This document shows positions 1 through 19,676 of a stretch of 41,245 bases of DNA, piece by piece. Within the stretch, counting starts at the first letter, position 1; every line of letters begins with the position of its first letter. The position numbers and the translations under genes are program-made. The notes below the pieces were generated by a model. That model had not been told where the DNA came from and ran no database searches. It was given only the letters and a program-made list of their open reading frames with translations. This DNA is from Actinomadura montaniterrae. GTDB taxonomy: Bacteria > Actinomycetota > Actinomycetes > Streptosporangiales > Streptosporangiaceae. The DNA is taken from the NCBI RefSeq assembly GCF_008923365.1, contig NZ_WBMR01000073.1:1-41245 (forward strand). Direction: 5' to 3'.

Positions 1-1
1 C

Positions 2-178
2 CGAACGAGCACCGAGCAGGAGGAGGTCTTCGGCCCCGTCGGCGCCGCCGTCCAGCACGGCGGCGACGGCGCGGCACTCGCCATCGCCGGCGGCACCCCG
101 TACGGGCCGCCCGGCACGGCGCGGGCGCACGACCGGGAACGCGCCGCCGCGTTCGCCGCCGCCCCGCGCCCTTTCTAG
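2..178 (+). pseudogene. Aldehyde dehydrogenase C-terminal fragment, truncated
   Basis: The frame open from the window edge to the TAG at 176-178 carries EEVFGPV followed about 25 residues later by ALAIAGGTPYG and then HDRERAAAF. This is the order of the conserved C-terminal segment of NAD(P)-dependent aldehyde dehydrogenases (EEIFGPV, then an ALAIANxxPYGL-type stretch). An intact member would continue for several dozen residues, through the FGGxKxSG region, before stopping. Here the frame ends at APRPF, so the 3' end appears lost or frameshifted. The upstream part lies outside the window, so I cannot tell whether the rest is intact. The permease gene starts 43 bases downstream and may be co-transcribed. 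Identity as an ALDH remnant is likely; loss of function is inferred from the missing C-terminus. Confidence 0.55.
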
Positions 179-221
179 GACCGGTTCTCGGGGGAGACCA
201 GCGCCCGGAGGAGTCCCTGAC

Positions 222-1901
222 ATGTCCGTTTCATCGTCCACCAACGACGGCGTCGCGCCCGGCGCCGACGCACCGCCCGGCATCGCGGCGCGGCTGTGGC
301 GGCGGGACCTGCCGCACTACCCGGAGACGGGACGCCGCTACCTGTACCTCGGCATCGTGGTGATCACCACGATCGTCCTGTACTACCTGCTCTACATTCA
401 GTACGCGGTGGCGACCTCCATCATGGAGCACTACCGCATGACGTTCGGCTACTTCATCATGCTGTCGGTGATCGGCAACGCGATCGGCGCGTTCGCGTCG
501 CTGTTCGCCGGCCTCGCCGACCGGTGGGGGCGCGCGAACCTGGTCGTGTACGGCCTGCTGATCGCGGGCGTGATCGTGCTCGTGCTGCCGCACTCCCCGA
601 ACAAGGGCGTGTACCTGGTGCTGTTCGCGGTGCTCAGCCTCATCGAGGGCATCGTCCTGGTCGCGACCCCCGCGCTGATCCGCGACTTCTCCCCGCAGCT
701 CGGCCGCGCCACCGCCATGGGCTACTGGACGATGGGCCCGGTCATCGGCAGCCTCGTGGTCACCACGGTGACCAGCCACACCCTCGACAGCTCCACCTGG
801 CAGGACGAGCTGACCTACTCGGGCGTCGCGGCGCTCGCGGTGTTCGTCATCGCGCTGTTCGGGCTGCGCGAGCTGTCCCCGGCGCTGCGCGACCAGGTCA
901 TGGTGTCCATGCGCGACCGCGCGCTGATCGAGGCGCGGGCGCGGGGCATCGACCCGGAGGCGCAGCTGAAGGGCAGCTGGCGGCAGATGATGCGGCTGGA
1001 CGTCGTCGGCTCGGCCTTCGCGATCAGCGTCTACCTGCTGCTGTACTACGCGGCGGTCGGCAACTTCGTCGTCTACTTCTCCGCGACGTTCGGCTACAGC
1101 GAGCAGCGCACCAACGCGCTCGGCAACTGGTACTGGGCGGCGAACGCGATCGCGCTGGTGGTGGCCGGCCTGATCTCCGACCGGCTGAAGGTCCGCAAGC
1201 CGCTGATGCTGATCGGCGGCATCGGCTCGGTGGTCTGCACGGCGGTCTTCGCCTCCTGGGCGACCGAGCCGAAGACCGGCTACTACGACTTCGCGTGGCT
1301 GTTCGTCGGGATCGGGATCTTCGGCGGCCTGGCGTACGCGCCGTGGATGGCGGGCTTCACCGAGACGGTGGAGAAGCACAACCCGGCGGCGACCGCGACG
1401 GGACTGGCCGTGTGGGGCTGGATCCTGCGGATCGTCGTGGCCTGCTCGGCGCTGTTCGTGCCGATCGTGGTCAACTCGGTGACGCCGATCGTGGAGCACG
1501 GCGCCGAGGTGAAGGCCGCGTCCGCGCAGGCGCAGCAGGCCCTGGCGATCACGACCGCGCACCCGCAGATCTTCGCCGAGCTCGCGAAGTACCCGGCCGG
1601 GCAGGCGCCGCCGGAGCTGCAGGCGCGGGCGGCCCAGGAGGTCGGCGTCGCCGGCCTGCAGACGGTCGCGAAGGCGCAGCCGCAGCTGAAGATCCTCAAG
1701 GAGCACGGCGCGGACGTGCAGAAGGCCGCCAAGGACGGCCCCGGCCAGTGGCAGACCTGGTGGTACGTGGCGCTGGGCGGCCAGGTCGTGTTCATCCCGT
1801 TCATCTTCATCATGAGCGGGCGCTGGAGCCCCCGGAAGGCGCGCGAGGACGCCGAGGCGCACCAGAGGGCGATCGAGAAGGAGATGGCCCAGCTCACCTG
1901 A
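222..1901 (+). CDS. MFS permease with long C-terminal periplasmic loop
   Basis: A 559-residue polytopic membrane protein of the major facilitator superfamily. Two motif-A type loops between helices 2-3 and 8-9 are visible (GLADRWGRANL near residue 95 and SDRLKVRKPL near 322). Hydrophobic segments fit 12 helices. Between the last two helices lies an insertion of about 85 residues (about 424-510) rich in Ala, Gln and Glu, predicted to be extracytoplasmic and helical, which is unusual for the family. The tail after the last helix is charged. The start ATG follows a GGAGGAG ribosome-binding site. It lies 43 bases after the aldehyde dehydrogenase remnant, with a strong hairpin behind it. The substrate is not evident; an organic-acid or aromatic-acid symporter is plausible from the neighbouring dehydrogenase but unproven. 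Confidence 0.8.
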   Translation: MSVSSSTNDGVAPGADAPPGIAARLWRRDLPHYPETGRRYLYLGIVVITTIVLYYLLYIQYAVATSIMEHYRMTFGYFIMLSVIGNAIGAFASLFAGLADRWGRANLVVYGLLIAGVIVLVLPHSPNKGVYLVLFAVLSLIEGIVLVATPALIRDFSPQLGRATAMGYWTMGPVIGSLVVTTVTSHTLDSSTWQDELTYSGVAALAVFVIALFGLRELSPALRDQVMVSMRDRALIEARARGIDPEAQLKGSWRQMMRLDVVGSAFAISVYLLLYYAAVGNFVVYFSATFGYSEQRTNALGNWYWAANAIALVVAGLISDRLKVRKPLMLIGGIGSVVCTAVFASWATEPKTGYYDFAWLFVGIGIFGGLAYAPWMAGFTETVEKHNPAATATGLAVWGWILRIVVACSALFVPIVVNSVTPIVEHGAEVKAASAQAQQALAITTAHPQIFAELAKYPAGQAPPELQARAAQEVGVAGLQTVAKAQPQLKILKEHGADVQKAAKDGPGQWQTWWYVALGGQVVFIPFIFIMSGRWSPRKAREDAEAHQRAIEKEMAQLT

Positions 1902-1947
1902 GCGCGCCGCCGCTGAGCGCATGAACCGCCCCTGACCCAGGGGAACC

Positions 1948-1981
1948 GATCCACCGGCCGGGACGCCCCGGCCGGTGGATC
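1948..1981. terminator. Perfect 15-bp hairpin terminator
   Basis: GATCCACCGGCCGGG and its exact reverse complement flank a 4-base loop (ACGC). It begins 47 bases after the permease stop and is followed by the T-containing GCTGCTTTCC. It separates the permease from the MarR promoter. Confidence 0.75.
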
Positions 1982-2010
1982 GCTGCTTTCCGGCATGCCC
2001 CCAGAAACTT

Positions 2011-2057
2011 AGATAGGCAAACCTATAGGCACCTTATAGAAGCAAGTGATATATATC
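2011..2057 (+). promoter_or_regulatory. Promoter/operator region of the MarR-MFS operon
   Basis: This is an AT-rich island in very GC-rich DNA. It contains the inverted repeat ATAGG-CAAA-CCTAT (2013-2026), an overlapping imperfect repeat CTATAGG/CCTTATAG (2023-2039) and the palindrome GATATATATC (2048-2057), which could serve as a -10 element. The MarR ATG is only 5 bases after the last palindrome and has no ribosome-binding site, so a leaderless transcript with autorepression is a reasonable reading. MarR proteins bind palindromes of this size; the assignment to this MarR is inferred from position. Confidence 0.5.
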
Positions 2058-2062
2058 GGGAC

Positions 2063-2530
2063 ATGGATGCGCGGTCCCCGCTCGACGAGCTGGAACTGGC
2101 GGCCGGCCTCGGCCGCCTCTACTCGCTCATGCGCTCGCTGTCGCTGCCCCGCGACCTGTCGATGACGACCGTGTCGACGCTGGCCACGCTCGAGCGCCGC
2201 GGCCCGTGCCGGGTGACGGAGCTGGCCGCGCTGGAGGGCGTCACGCAGCCGGCGATGACGCAGCTGGTGTCCCGGCTCGAACGGGAGGGGCTCGCCGAGC
2301 GCCGCGCGCTCGCCGGCGACCGCCGGGTCGTCGCGGTGCACCTCACCGACGGCGGGCGCGCCGACCTGGCGCGGCGGCGCGCCGGGCAGGCCAAGCGGCT
2401 CGCCGAGCTGCTGGCGGGGCTGCCCGCATCCGACCGGGCGGCGATCGCCGCGGCCCTGCCGGCCCTGGACCGGCTGGCCGGCGCCGCCCTCGGCGTCCCC
2501 GAACCACCTGCTTCCGGAGAGTGCGAATGA
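2063..2530 (+). CDS. MarR-family transcriptional regulator
   Basis: A 155-residue winged-helix regulator. Residues about 30-100 show the MarR fold pattern: helix-turn-helix RVTELAALEGVTQPAMTQLV followed by the wing LEREGLAERRALAGDRRVVAVHLTDGG, with the DRR-type wing typical of the family. Flanking helices would form the dimer interface. Its stop overlaps the start of the downstream MFS pump gene (ATGA), so the two are translationally coupled. It probably represses its own operon and is released by a compound the pump exports. No ligand can be read from the sequence. Confidence 0.9.
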   Translation: MDARSPLDELELAAGLGRLYSLMRSLSLPRDLSMTTVSTLATLERRGPCRVTELAALEGVTQPAMTQLVSRLEREGLAERRALAGDRRVVAVHLTDGGRADLARRRAGQAKRLAELLAGLPASDRAAIAAALPALDRLAGAALGVPEPPASGECE

Positions 2531-3795
2531 GTCAGCCGTCCGCGGGCGCGCAGAGCCCCTTCAAGCAGCCGAAGGCCGTCTGGGCCGTGGCGTTCGCGTG
2601 CGTGGTGTCGTTCATGGGCATCGGCCTGGTCGACCCGATCCTGCCCGCGATCTCGGCGGACCTGCACGCCTCGCCCAGCCAGGTCACCCTGCTGTTCACC
2701 AGCTACCTGGTCGTCACCGCGGTCGCGATGCTGGTGACCGGGTTCGTGTCCAGCCGGATCGGCGCCAAGCGCACGCTGATCGCCGGGCTCGTGCTGATCG
2801 TGGTGTTCAGCGCGCTCGCCGGGACGTCCGGCAGCATCTCCGGGATCATCGGCTTCCGGGCCGGCTGGGGCCTCGGGAACGCGCTGTTCATCGCGACGTC
2901 GCTGGCCGTCATCGTCGCCTCGGCCAGCGGCGGGCTCGGCGGCGCGATCATCGCCTACGAGTCCGCGCTCGGGCTCGGCATCGCCGTCGGGCCGCTGCTC
3001 GGCGGGCTGCTCGGCGACATCAGCTGGCGCGGCCCGTTCTACGGCGTCGCCGTGCTGATGGCGATCGCGCTGATCGCGACGATCACGCTGGTGAAGCCGC
3101 AGCCGAAGCCCGCGCGCAAGACCTCGATCGCCGACCCCATCAAGGCGCTGCGGCACCGCGGCCTGCTCGTGATGAGCCTGACCGCGCTCTGCTACAACTG
3201 GGGCTTCTTCACCGTCCTCGGCTACGCGCCGTTCCCGATGCACCTGAGCGCGATGAGGCTCGGCCTGGTGTTCACCGGCTGGGGGCTGCTCGTCGCGGTG
3301 TTCGCGGTGTTCGGCGCGCCGTGGCTGCAGCGGCGGCTCGGCCTCGCCCGCACCCTGTACTTCAACCTCGCGCTGTTCGCCGTCGACGTGCTCGTCATCG
3401 CCATCTTCGTGAACTCGCAGGCCACGCTGATCGTCGCGGTGATCGTCGCGGGCGTGTTCATCGGCGTGAACAACACGGTGACGACGCAGGCCGTGATGAT
3501 GGTGGCGCCGGTGGAGCGCCCGGTCGCGTCCGCCGCGTACGGGTTCGTCCGGTTCATCGGCGGCGGTCTCGCCCCCTTCGCGGCGGGCAAGATGGCCGAG
3601 CACGCCAACATCCACGTCCCGTTCGCCGTCGGCGCCGCCGCGATCGCGCTCGGGATCGGCGTCCTCGCCGTCGGGCACCGTGACCTGGCGCGCGCGGAGC
3701 GCAACCAGGCCGAGGTGGACGCGGAGGCGGCCGGAGGCCAGGCCGACGCGGAGGTCACGGAGGCCGCGGAGGCCGGTTCCGGATCCGGGTCGTAG
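2527..3795 (+). CDS. MFS drug-efflux transporter (DHA1-type)
   Basis: A 422-residue, about 12-helix membrane protein. The loop GFVSSRIGAKRT fits MFS motif A between helices 2 and 3. The segment ALGLGIAVGPLLGGLLG in helix 5 is the antiporter signature (motif C), pointing to proton-coupled export rather than uptake. The start is the ATG overlapping the MarR stop; longer in-frame extensions run back into the MarR gene and are not needed. The C-terminal tail (about 35 residues, rich in Glu and Ala) is cytoplasmic. Together with the MarR gene it forms a self-contained inducible efflux unit. The substrate is unknown; nothing ties it directly to the siderophore locus 1 kb downstream. Confidence 0.85.
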   Translation: MSQPSAGAQSPFKQPKAVWAVAFACVVSFMGIGLVDPILPAISADLHASPSQVTLLFTSYLVVTAVAMLVTGFVSSRIGAKRTLIAGLVLIVVFSALAGTSGSISGIIGFRAGWGLGNALFIATSLAVIVASASGGLGGAIIAYESALGLGIAVGPLLGGLLGDISWRGPFYGVAVLMAIALIATITLVKPQPKPARKTSIADPIKALRHRGLLVMSLTALCYNWGFFTVLGYAPFPMHLSAMRLGLVFTGWGLLVAVFAVFGAPWLQRRLGLARTLYFNLALFAVDVLVIAIFVNSQATLIVAVIVAGVFIGVNNTVTTQAVMMVAPVERPVASAAYGFVRFIGGGLAPFAAGKMAEHANIHVPFAVGAAAIALGIGVLAVGHRDLARAERNQAEVDAEAAGGQADAEVTEAAEAGSGSGS

Positions 3796-3814
3796 CGCTC
3801 CGTACGGGCTGTCC

Positions 3815-3851
3815 CCGGGCGCACAAAAGATCGCGATCTTTGTGCGCCCGG
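3815..3851. terminator. Long hairpin terminator
   Basis: CCGGGCGCACAAA and its complement, extended through AGATCG/CGATCT, form an 18-bp stem with a single bulged A and almost no loop. It lies 20 bases after the MFS pump stop. Confidence 0.75.
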
Positions 3852-3892
3852 ATGCGTAGCCGGGGCGCGCGGCGAGGGAGTTGGATCGCCCC

Positions 3893-4765
3893 ATGAAGAT
3901 CGCCGTGCGGGCGGCGATGATCGTGGCCGCGGTGCTCGCCGCGTTCATCGCCCACCCCCTGCCCGCCGGAGCGGCACAGGACGCTCCCGGAACGACCGAG
4001 CACACCGTCGCCATGGGCGACTGGAACCGACCCTACCTGCTGCACCTCCCGCCGGGCGCGAAGCCCGGCGCGCGGCTGCCGCTCATCGTCGCGCTGCACG
4101 GCGGCCTGAACGACGCCGCGTACGTGGAGGACCAGAGCGGCCTCGACAAGGTCGCCGACCAGGACGGCTACGCCGTCGCCTACCCCGACGGGCTGCTCGG
4201 CACCTGGAACGCCGGCGCCTGCTGCTGGTTCGCCCGCTGGGCCGGCGTCGACGACGTCGGGTTCCTCGACAGGCTCATCGACACCCTGGTGAAGCAGGGC
4301 GTCGCCGATCCCGCCCGGGTGTTCATGACCGGGTTCTCCAACGGCGGCGGGATGGCCTACCGGTACGCGTGCGAGCGGGCCGACAAGGTCGCCGGGATCG
4401 CCGTGGTGTCGGGCGCGCTCGCCATCGGCTGCACACCGAAGCGGCCCGTGTCGGTGCTGGCGTTCCACGGGACGTGGGATCCGTCCGTCCCCTATACGGG
4501 CGGCGGGAACATGGACGCCGACGTGCATTTCCCGTTCATCGGCGTGCAGTTACTCATGGAATTCTGGAGATGGGTGGACAAGCTTCCCGCCCTCTCCTGG
4601 CCCGTGCCGGACGGCCCCGAAGGCTGCGTGGGCACCGGGCCTGGAGCCGTCGAGGTCGCGCTGTGCACCAAGCAGCAGGGCGGCCACGAATGGCCCGACT
4701 ACGCCAGCAAGCTGATCGGCGAGTTCTTCGCGAGCCGCCCGTCGCTGCCGCAACCGGCGACCTGA
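3893..4765 (+). CDS. Secreted PHB-depolymerase/LpqC-family esterase
   Basis: A 290-residue alpha/beta-hydrolase with an N-terminal signal peptide (residues 1 to about 28, basic MKIAVR start, hydrophobic core, cleavage near PAGAA). The nucleophile elbow is GFSNGG with Ser149. The likely acid is Asp196 in TWDPSVPY and the catalytic His is His265 in GGHEWP. The oxyanion segment is ALHGG. This architecture is that of the poly(3-hydroxybutyrate) depolymerase/LpqC/feruloyl-esterase family (ESTHER Esterase_phb type), so it cleaves an ester outside the cell; the substrate is not determined. I chose the ATG at 3893 because GAGGGAG lies at the right distance and the signal peptide begins there; a TTG 12 bases upstream is less likely. 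It is convergent with the siderophore operon. Confidence 0.8.
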   Translation: MKIAVRAAMIVAAVLAAFIAHPLPAGAAQDAPGTTEHTVAMGDWNRPYLLHLPPGAKPGARLPLIVALHGGLNDAAYVEDQSGLDKVADQDGYAVAYPDGLLGTWNAGACCWFARWAGVDDVGFLDRLIDTLVKQGVADPARVFMTGFSNGGGMAYRYACERADKVAGIAVVSGALAIGCTPKRPVSVLAFHGTWDPSVPYTGGGNMDADVHFPFIGVQLLMEFWRWVDKLPALSWPVPDGPEGCVGTGPGAVEVALCTKQQGGHEWPDYASKLIGEFFASRPSLPQPAT

Positions 4766-4799
4766 CGCGCACACCGCCGGCCGGCCGCCGGCTTCGGGT

Positions 4800-4831
4800 C
4801 GAGGGCGGGCCCACCCCCGGGCCCGCCCTCG
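4800..4831. terminator. Bidirectional terminator between esterase and mbtH
   Basis: CGAGGGCGGGCCC and its exact reverse complement form a 13-bp stem with a 6-base loop. It lies in the 76-base gap between two convergent genes and can serve both. Confidence 0.7.
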
Positions 4832-4841
4832 GGTCATCGCG

Positions 4842-5039
4842 TCACGCGGTGAGGCTCCGCGGACGCAGGTCCGTCCAGTTCTCGGTGATGTAGGCCAGGC
4901 AGTCGGCCCGGGCGCCCGGGCCGAACACCGTGGTCCAGCCGGACGGGACGTCGGCGAACCCGGGCCACAGCGAGTGCTGGCCCTCGGCGTTGACCAGGAC
5001 GAGGAACGTGCCGTCCGGGTCGTCGAACGGGTTGGTCAT
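4842..5039 (-). CDS. MbtH-like NRPS accessory protein
   Basis: A 65-residue protein with the family hallmarks NPFDD at the N-terminus, NAEGQHSLWP in the middle, and VPSGW followed by ITENWTDLRP. MbtH proteins bind the N-terminal subdomain of adenylation domains and are needed for their solubility or activity. Its ATG overlaps the stop of the hydroxylase gene (ATGA), so it is the last gene of the binding-protein/hydroxylase/mbtH operon. The only adenylation domains in the window are in the two NRPS proteins, which are the likely partners. It is too short to be called with its own start in a simple ORF search, but the motif match is unambiguous. Confidence 0.95.
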   Translation of the reverse strand: MTNPFDDPDGTFLVLVNAEGQHSLWPGFADVPSGWTTVFGPGARADCLAYITENWTDLRPRSLTA

Positions 5040-6340
5040 CACGCCTCCTGCGGGACGCTCGCGAGGCGCGCCGAGCGCCGCGCGATGGACTGGACGATCT
5101 CTCCGGTGCGCACCGCCGTCATCGACAGCAGCGACGAGGCGATGCCGTGGCTGTGCTCGGTGGCCCCCTGCAGGTAGACGCCCCACGCGCAGCCGGGCTC
5201 GGTGGCGATGCGGTAGTCGCGCTCCATGACCGGGCGGCCGTCGGGGCGCGTCCGGCATCGCGCACCGGCCTCGCCGAGCAGGTCGAACGGGTCGCGCTCG
5301 CGGTAGCCGGTGGCGTAGACGACGGCGTCCGCGTCGAGGTCCGCCGTCTCGCCGGTGGGCAGGAACGCGACCCGCACCCGCACGCCGCCGGCGTCCTCGC
5401 GGACGTCGACGACGCGGGAGGCGTTGAGGATCCGCAGCCGCTCGGCGCCGGCGACCTTCTCGGCGTAGGAGCGCCGGTACAGCTCGTCGATGAGGTCGAG
5501 GTCCACTACGGAGTAGTTGGTGTTGCGGGAGTAGCCGAACAGCATCTCCTTCACCTCGTCCGGCGCCGCGTAGTAGTGGTCGACGGCGGCCGGGTCGAAG
5601 ATCCGGTTGGCGAACGCGCTGTCGTCGGCGGGCGAGTAGCCGTAGCGGGCGAAGACCGCGCAGACCTCCGCCGACGGGTGCGTGCGGTGCAGGTACTCGA
5701 CGGCCTCGGCGGCGCTCTGCCCGGCGCCGACGACGACGAGCCGGCGCGGTTCCCAGCCAGGGCGCTCGTCCAGCCGGGTCAGCAGGTCCTCGGTGTGCCA
5801 GATCCGCTCCCCCGGCCGGACGCCCTCGGGCAGGACGGGGTCGAGGCCGGCGCCGATCACGACGTTGCGGGCGAGGTGGGTCTCCAGCTCGTCGTCGCGG
5901 CGGACGACGACCTCCAGCGTCCCGGCGTCGTGCTCGCGCAGCGCGACGACCTCCGCCCCGTACCGGACGCGCCCGGCGAACGCGGCGGCGGTCCATTCGA
6001 GGTAGTCGTGGAACTCCACCCGCGTCGGGAACATCGTCTTGTGGTTGACGAAGTCGACGAGGCGGCCCTTGGCGTGCAGGTAGGACAGGAACGAGTAGGG
6101 GCTGGCGGGGTTCCGCAGCGTCACCAGGTCCTTGAGGAAGTGGACCTGCATCGTCGCGCCGTCGATGAGCATGCCGCGGTGCCAGCCGAACGCGGGCTGC
6201 TTCTCGAAGAACACCGCGTCCGCCGACGGGTCCGCCTCCTCCAGCGCGACGGCGAGCGCGAGGTTGGACGGGCCGAACCCGATGCCGATGACGTCGCGGA
6301 CGCGCGGGCGGGTCTCCTCCGCCGTCAGGTCCTCCGGCAT
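5039..6340 (-). CDS. L-ornithine N5-monooxygenase (SidA/IucD/PvdA family)
   Basis: A 433-residue flavin-dependent N-hydroxylating monooxygenase. The FAD site is GIGFGPSNLAL (residues 19-29), with Pro replacing the third glycine as in this family. The NADPH site is VVVGAGQSAAEAV (about 200-212), and the C-terminal substrate motif VVYATGY lies near 340. It hydroxylates the side-chain amine of L-ornithine (or lysine) with NADPH and O2. Ornithine is favoured because adenylation domain 3 of the large NRPS has the N5-hydroxyornithine code. The ATG at 6340 overlaps the stop of the binding-protein gene, and its own stop overlaps mbtH, so the three genes are translationally coupled. No hydroxamate acyl- or formyltransferase gene accompanies it, so the hydroxylamine is probably acylated by the NRPS itself. 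Confidence 0.93.
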   Translation of the reverse strand: MPEDLTAEETRPRVRDVIGIGFGPSNLALAVALEEADPSADAVFFEKQPAFGWHRGMLIDGATMQVHFLKDLVTLRNPASPYSFLSYLHAKGRLVDFVNHKTMFPTRVEFHDYLEWTAAAFAGRVRYGAEVVALREHDAGTLEVVVRRDDELETHLARNVVIGAGLDPVLPEGVRPGERIWHTEDLLTRLDERPGWEPRRLVVVGAGQSAAEAVEYLHRTHPSAEVCAVFARYGYSPADDSAFANRIFDPAAVDHYYAAPDEVKEMLFGYSRNTNYSVVDLDLIDELYRRSYAEKVAGAERLRILNASRVVDVREDAGGVRVRVAFLPTGETADLDADAVVYATGYRERDPFDLLGEAGARCRTRPDGRPVMERDYRIATEPGCAWGVYLQGATEHSHGIASSLLSMTAVRTGEIVQSIARRSARLASVPQEA

Positions 6341-7356
6341 CAGGCCGCCTTCGCCGCGGCCGCCGCCTTGGCGATCTGCGGGACGACCTGGTCGACGACG
6401 TAGGGGACCGACAGCGCGGTCGGGGTGCGCAGCGGCCAGAACGCCTTCAGGTCGAGGCGGACGTAGGAGCCGCGCTTGACGACGGGCAGGCCGGAGAACA
6501 GCTTGTCGCCCTCGAACTTCTTCTGCGTGGCCGGGTCGTCGTTGTAGTAGCTGAGCAGGACGTCGGTGTCGAGCACGGACAGCTTCTCCATGCTCAGCTC
6601 GGCGGCGAACCCGTCGCCGGGCAGCTTGCTCAGCCTGTCCGGCAGCACCATCCCGAACTGCTCGAACAGCTTCACGCTGATGTCGTCCTTCGACTTCATC
6701 ACGCCGATGTTGCCGCTCGGGAACACGCTGGTCAGCGCGAAGCCCTTGCCCTGGAGCTCGGGGTGGGCGGTCTTCACCGACGCGATCTTCGCCTCGGCCG
6801 CGGCGACGGCCTTCTCGCCGTCGGCGGTGCGGCCGACGGCCTTGGCGACCTGCCGGGTGATCTGCTGCCAGGAGTCCTCGGCGGGCCCGGTCTGGTAGGC
6901 GACGGTCGGCGCGAGCTTGGAGAGCTTGCCGTACTCCTTGTCGATGGTGAAGTCGCCGCCCGCGAGGATCAGGTCGGGCCGCAGCGCGGCGATCTTCTCC
7001 AGGTCGAAGCCGGAGTCGCCGGCGGTGAGCAGCGCGGGCTTGCCGCCGGTGACCTTCGGGGCGCTCCACGGGGCGAGGCCGTCCTTCTGGATCCCGGTGA
7101 GCTCCACCATCCCGACCGGCTGGACGCCGAGCGCGAGGAGCGCGTCCTGGTCGACCTCGCCGAGCGCGACGATCCGCTTCGGCGCGGACTTGACGGTGGC
7201 GGTGCCGAGCTTGTCGGTGATCGTGACCGGGAACGATCCGGCCGCGCCGCCGGAGGAGGCCTTGGCGGGCTCGTCGTCGCCGCCGCACGCCGCGGTCAGC
7301 GCGAGACCGAGGACGAGCGCGCCGGTGGCGGCCAGACGCCGCGTCAGTGTGCGCAT
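6340..7356 (-). CDS. Ferric-siderophore substrate-binding lipoprotein (FecB/FepB type)
   Basis: A 338-residue periplasmic-binding-protein of the helical-backbone metal receptor family. The N-terminus is a lipoprotein signal with lipobox LTAAC, placing the lipid anchor on Cys24, followed by an acidic and small-residue linker. The body has the typical KRIVALGEVDQDALLALGVQPVG-like opening and PDLILAGG in the first lobe. It would sit on the outer face of the membrane and pass the ferri-siderophore to the FecCD permeases encoded at 27890-29976. It is the first gene of the operon with the hydroxylase and mbtH; an IdeR-like box lies 49 bases upstream. A GAAGGA ribosome-binding site precedes the ATG. 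Confidence 0.92.
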   Translation of the reverse strand: MRTLTRRLAATGALVLGLALTAACGGDDEPAKASSGGAAGSFPVTITDKLGTATVKSAPKRIVALGEVDQDALLALGVQPVGMVELTGIQKDGLAPWSAPKVTGGKPALLTAGDSGFDLEKIAALRPDLILAGGDFTIDKEYGKLSKLAPTVAYQTGPAEDSWQQITRQVAKAVGRTADGEKAVAAAEAKIASVKTAHPELQGKGFALTSVFPSGNIGVMKSKDDISVKLFEQFGMVLPDRLSKLPGDGFAAELSMEKLSVLDTDVLLSYYNDDPATQKKFEGDKLFSGLPVVKRGSYVRLDLKAFWPLRTPTALSVPYVVDQVVPQIAKAAAAAKAA

Positions 7357-7404
7357 GAGGGCCGGTGTCCTTCCAGGTGGTCCAGGGGGTGTCGGGGAGT
7401 GATC

Positions 7405-7423
7405 TTAGGTTAGCCTTACCTTA
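7405..7423. promoter_or_regulatory. IdeR/DmdR iron box (binding-protein operon)
   Basis: TTAGGTTAGCCTTACCTTA matches 17 of 19 positions of the mycobacterial/actinobacterial consensus TTAGGTTAGSCTAACCTAA. It ends directly beside the stop of the large NRPS gene and lies upstream of the lipoprotein start, so it probably controls the lipoprotein-hydroxylase-mbtH operon. Confidence 0.85.
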
Positions 7424-19534
<12,111 letters not shown>

Positions 19535-19571
19535 GCCTCAGCTCTTTCGTCGTCGGCTTGATCAGCAGAAG

Positions 19572-19590
19572 TTAGGTTAGCCTTGCCTAT
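19572..19590. promoter_or_regulatory. IdeR/DmdR iron box 1 of divergent promoter
   Basis: TTAGGTTAGCCTTGCCTAT matches 16 of 19 consensus positions. It lies 38 bases upstream of the large NRPS start, the nearer of two boxes to that gene. Confidence 0.8.
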
Positions 19591-19600
19591 CAAAATCGCA

Positions 19601-19619
19601 CAAGGTTAGCCTTACCTAA
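19601..19619. promoter_or_regulatory. IdeR/DmdR iron box 2 of divergent promoter
   Basis: CAAGGTTAGCCTTACCTAA matches 16 of 19 positions. It is 10 bases from box 1 and 58 bases before the salicylate synthase start, so the pair can repress both divergent genes at once. Confidence 0.8.
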
Positions 19620-19676
19620 GTTTGCGGCTCGAATCCCAACAGAGCCGGACTTCTTCACCCAAGGGAGCCCACTGCC

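Noticed and set aside
2009..2030. Possible seventh iron box before the MarR gene
   Set aside because: TTAGATAGGCAAACCTATA aligns without gaps at only about 10 of 19 positions. It is better explained as a MarR-type palindrome.
3893..4765. The secreted esterase as a siderophore-releasing esterase of the cluster
   Set aside because: The predicted siderophore has no ester bond, the gene has no iron box and it is separated by a bidirectional terminator.
5039..7288. A 749-residue version of the hydroxylase
   Set aside because: The N-terminal 316 residues are out-of-frame sequence of the binding-protein gene; the FAD motif sits at the expected distance from the ATG at 6340.
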